A stretch of DNA of 64,000 nt from Saccharomyces mikatae IFO 1815 (taxonomy: Eukaryota > Ascomycota > Saccharomycetes > Saccharomycetales > Saccharomycetaceae), in contig NC_079259.1 of assembly GCF_947241705.1 (NCBI RefSeq), positions 186,001 to 250,000 on the forward strand, read 5' to 3'. Within the stretch, counting starts at the first letter, position 1; every line of letters begins with the position of its first letter. Shown here one piece after another: positions 62,801 through 64,000 of this stretch. The notes under the pieces were generated by a model. That model was not told the DNA's origin. It did no database searches and worked only from the letters and a program-made list of their open reading frames with translations. Position numbers and translations under genes: made by a program.

Positions 62801-64000
62801 AAGTAACTGAAAGGACAAATACTCTTTATGCTATAAAGAGGACAGACGGTGCTGAAGCTTTACAGCGTTTGTTACAATGGCAATTATTATTGCTATCACT
62901 ACAAACTACCAACGAAGGAAAATTAGACGAAACCAGCATGATTGCAATTTTAAAGAGTATTGAAGACGAAAGTTCTCCACTAGTAAGAGTATACAAAGAA
63001 TGGTTTATCGCTTTAAAGGTGGTCGACTATTATAAAACTGGTGATTCGAAATTTGCTGAAGACTATCTTTTCTCGTTGCTAGAAGATCATAGTAAACCAG
63101 TGTATGTCGTTAGTGCAGAGAAGATATGTTTCATGGTTTTGAAGGGTTTAAGGAATGATGAAAAGAAATATGGATTCAATCAGCTATTGGAAAAGTTCAT
63201 TTGCACATTAGTTCCTAACGCAGCTTCAAACAAGCCCCTTGTAAGACATTTTTCTAATTCTTTGATAATTTCATTGTGGCCGACATTCGAAATCTATCTA
63301 TCAGATCACACATTGAGATGCATAATTGAAAACTTGTACTTTAATGCCAAAAAGACCCAAATATTTGGTCAGTATCGTGCCGGGGATGCCAATATATGGG
63401 ACTTGAAAGATGACAGAAAACTAACGAACATGTTTGGTGGCGTGCTAAGAAAAGTTACCGACCATGATTGTCCCTACATTTCTGAATCAGTTTTTGACAA
63501 GTATTTACAAGCCAAGGATATCGTGCCTATAGGGATCGATGAAAAATCCTTATGGCTTGATAAAAGAGACGTCAGCATAGAATCTGAAAACAGCGTGAGT
63601 CCCATCTGTGACACTTCTCCATTACAGACAAAAAGTGGTGCTTGGGAAACTGTGCTTGATTTGGACAAAAAAAAATCTAACGATGTCGTTAGACGCTCAG
63701 ATTTAATTGTCGTTTCATCATTAGTAGATAAACCACCAAATCTTGGAGGGATTTGCAGATTATGTGATGTTTTGGGGGCTGGACTGTTGACCGTACAAGA
63801 TATCAAAGTTAAAAACCACCCTCAATTTAAAAATGTTGCTGTGACTGCTGATAGGTGGATGCCCATGGAGGAAGTTGCCTTAGAAAACATTGCAAGTTTC
63901 ATGAAAGAGAAAAAAAAAGAAGGTTATACGTTAATCGGGTTAGAGCAAACAGATAAATCAGTGAAACTTGACAACAACTTCCAATTCCCAAAAAAATCTT
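59848..64000 (+). CDS. TRM3: TRM3, tRNA (Gm18) 2'-O-methyltransferase (3' end outside window)
   Basis: The ATG at 59848 (MVEGVLVGKYLPHEE) opens a frame that runs without a stop to the right edge, 1384 codons of a protein of about 1436. Trm3 methylates the ribose of G18 in the tRNA D loop. Most of the length is helical, HEAT-like repeat sequence. The SPOUT methyltransferase domain starts near residue 1283 (RRSDLIVVSSLVDKPPNLGG, ICRLCDVLGAGLLTV). The window ends after NNFQFPKKS, just before the S-adenosylmethionine-binding knot, so motifs 2 and 3 cannot be checked. Divergent from ATG20. Confidence 0.96.
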   Translation, partial: MVEGVLVGKYLPHEEQLKLISNLVQDDNLDEVLELIETSSLDISLYSNIETLIFEKITEQVIKYAAMGDETKEMFCSSKSEMNSTVRTSAHLLCYLPSVWKRFQVWMSYRLNEIISENHKHLFGNNFGKIAAQPFFDHFAEGKNVNIQHEKFSLSILSLLDYLEVVYLFDEDENSVSTESLDFIIIPLLGCNSEDIAESCSKLMRWHIKTLSKCCNSDRNFDKLVWNFIKQLYAEDSQHSWKQKNSLSFLLRFLLTSELSPELFAYIQTDIYWEHIQTELDNDVHEHRKLALSILKLTIQKLSGHTTEIRTTFFTYHVIPSAETLSSWKKFTTLYEMIALDTSLNQIQAAKQDIINFFDNVHLHHSWALILLSTGLKSSMESVRKYMMTLMFLITNMSVFSSNIPLLTKTILPAAMAAHFFDVKGSNCPHGEKLSLFAKNLLSQTIDDLPHLLSEILRLLIEKGTSFDPSRIYLSYGILKFFQDEKTKIINSEHLSLIRKLYEFVAEEKVLETTIQTIYLKFLLYIDSSVTASELLITLVSHIKLNGGTYEYAEPLFEDYRDLAVSHFDKLQAEEDLKLNIGKDTIFDLLAFVIFNFNDVDITPDFIIEAAKSKQDILEHTSKAVTFLTEMLSGKPSDEYSYENATALLSYPKFTISTWKSVNVNNLLKSVMEEFSIDKFKFFVGIYNKTYECRFDTVELNFNGLMNIYEMIKMSVNGSSKESFKVKDSVYSSYFDLLNIFLKTYALNRDNLNRRNDELHMLLHLIDRNINKDNGNYSGNLKICNLLYFIIDSYVRCSPLASDDDIFIVKFIFEKFSFIWENINSERLVLKERDLQLVLIKGLFHPAILYFGSKRYIDNLTSKLGEHAQTIISSSYSRRSLLPLLGSQLRTFMRLHGGSLSGDSDYWWLINIMINAFKQPQMDVNLFKLKPVISDLFDHKLNKFYIKGDELYEKVYGPDEILARVSIIDSILYANNQFKVQLIEKVTERTNTLYAIKRTDGAEALQRLLQWQLLLLSLQTTNEGKLDETSMIAILKSIEDESSPLVRVYKEWFIALKVVDYYKTGDSKFAEDYLFSLLEDHSKPVYVVSAEKICFMVLKGLRNDEKKYGFNQLLEKFICTLVPNAASNKPLVRHFSNSLIISLWPTFEIYLSDHTLRCIIENLYFNAKKTQIFGQYRAGDANIWDLKDDRKLTNMFGGVLRKVTDHDCPYISESVFDKYLQAKDIVPIGIDEKSLWLDKRDVSIESENSVSPICDTSPLQTKSGAWETVLDLDKKKSNDVVRRSDLIVVSSLVDKPPNLGGICRLCDVLGAGLLTVQDIKVKNHPQFKNVAVTADRWMPMEEVALENIASFMKEKKKEGYTLIGLEQTDKSVKLDNNFQFPKKS

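Overview
This is a 64 kb block of nuclear chromosome from a budding yeast of the genus Saccharomyces. Gene content, order and orientation match, gene for gene, the left arm of S. cerevisiae chromosome IV from YDL144C to YDL112W. The evidence is a compact, AT-rich layout, short introns with GTATGT 5' splice sites and TACTAAC-type branch points, Rap1/Abf1/Reb1 promoter sites, and proteins I recognise throughout. Several proteins (Crd1, frataxin, Ubp1, Atg20, Bpl1) differ from the S. cerevisiae sequences as I remember them at many positions. The source is therefore probably a sister species rather than S. cerevisiae itself; the species cannot be settled by eye.

Layout, left to right: YDL144C (cut by the left edge), CCT4, CRD1, BPL1, RPO21, SCM3, RGT2, ARF2, RPL35B, RDI1, PPH21, RPL41B, SRF1, CDC53, LYS21, STF1, RPP1B, YDL129W, VCX1, PCL2, CDC48, HNT1, YDL124W, SNA4, UBP1, EXP1 (YDL121C), YFH1, HEM25, CYK3, NUP84, IWR1, YDL114W, ATG20 and TRM3 (cut by the right edge). 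Four genes carry introns (RPL35B, RPP1B, HNT1, IWR1). I located the splice sites of all four, including the 76-nt first exon of IWR1 and the ATG-only first exon of RPL35B.

Most genes are single-copy housekeeping functions and do not form an operon-like system. They cover chaperonin folding (CCT4), cardiolipin synthesis (CRD1), protein biotinylation (BPL1) and RNA polymerase II with its nuclear import factor (RPO21, IWR1). Others act in SCF and Cdc48 ubiquitin pathways and deubiquitination (CDC53, CDC48, UBP1), lysine synthesis (LYS21), ribosomal proteins (RPL35B, RPL41B, RPP1B), mitochondrial iron and heme supply (YFH1, HEM25), and cell cycle, cytokinesis or signalling (PCL2, CYK3, PPH21, ARF2, RDI1, RGT2).

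I saw no tRNA, snoRNA, LTR, transposon, virus-like element, CRISPR array or sign of horizontal transfer. No undescribed multi-gene system is evident. The points most worth a second look are small: three dyad elements in the LYS21 promoter, a possible 63-residue membrane microprotein between SNA4 and UBP1, unannotated small reading frames in two promoters, a near-consensus origin motif between NUP84 and IWR1, and repeat-length variation in the RNA polymerase II CTD, Ubp1 and Atg20.
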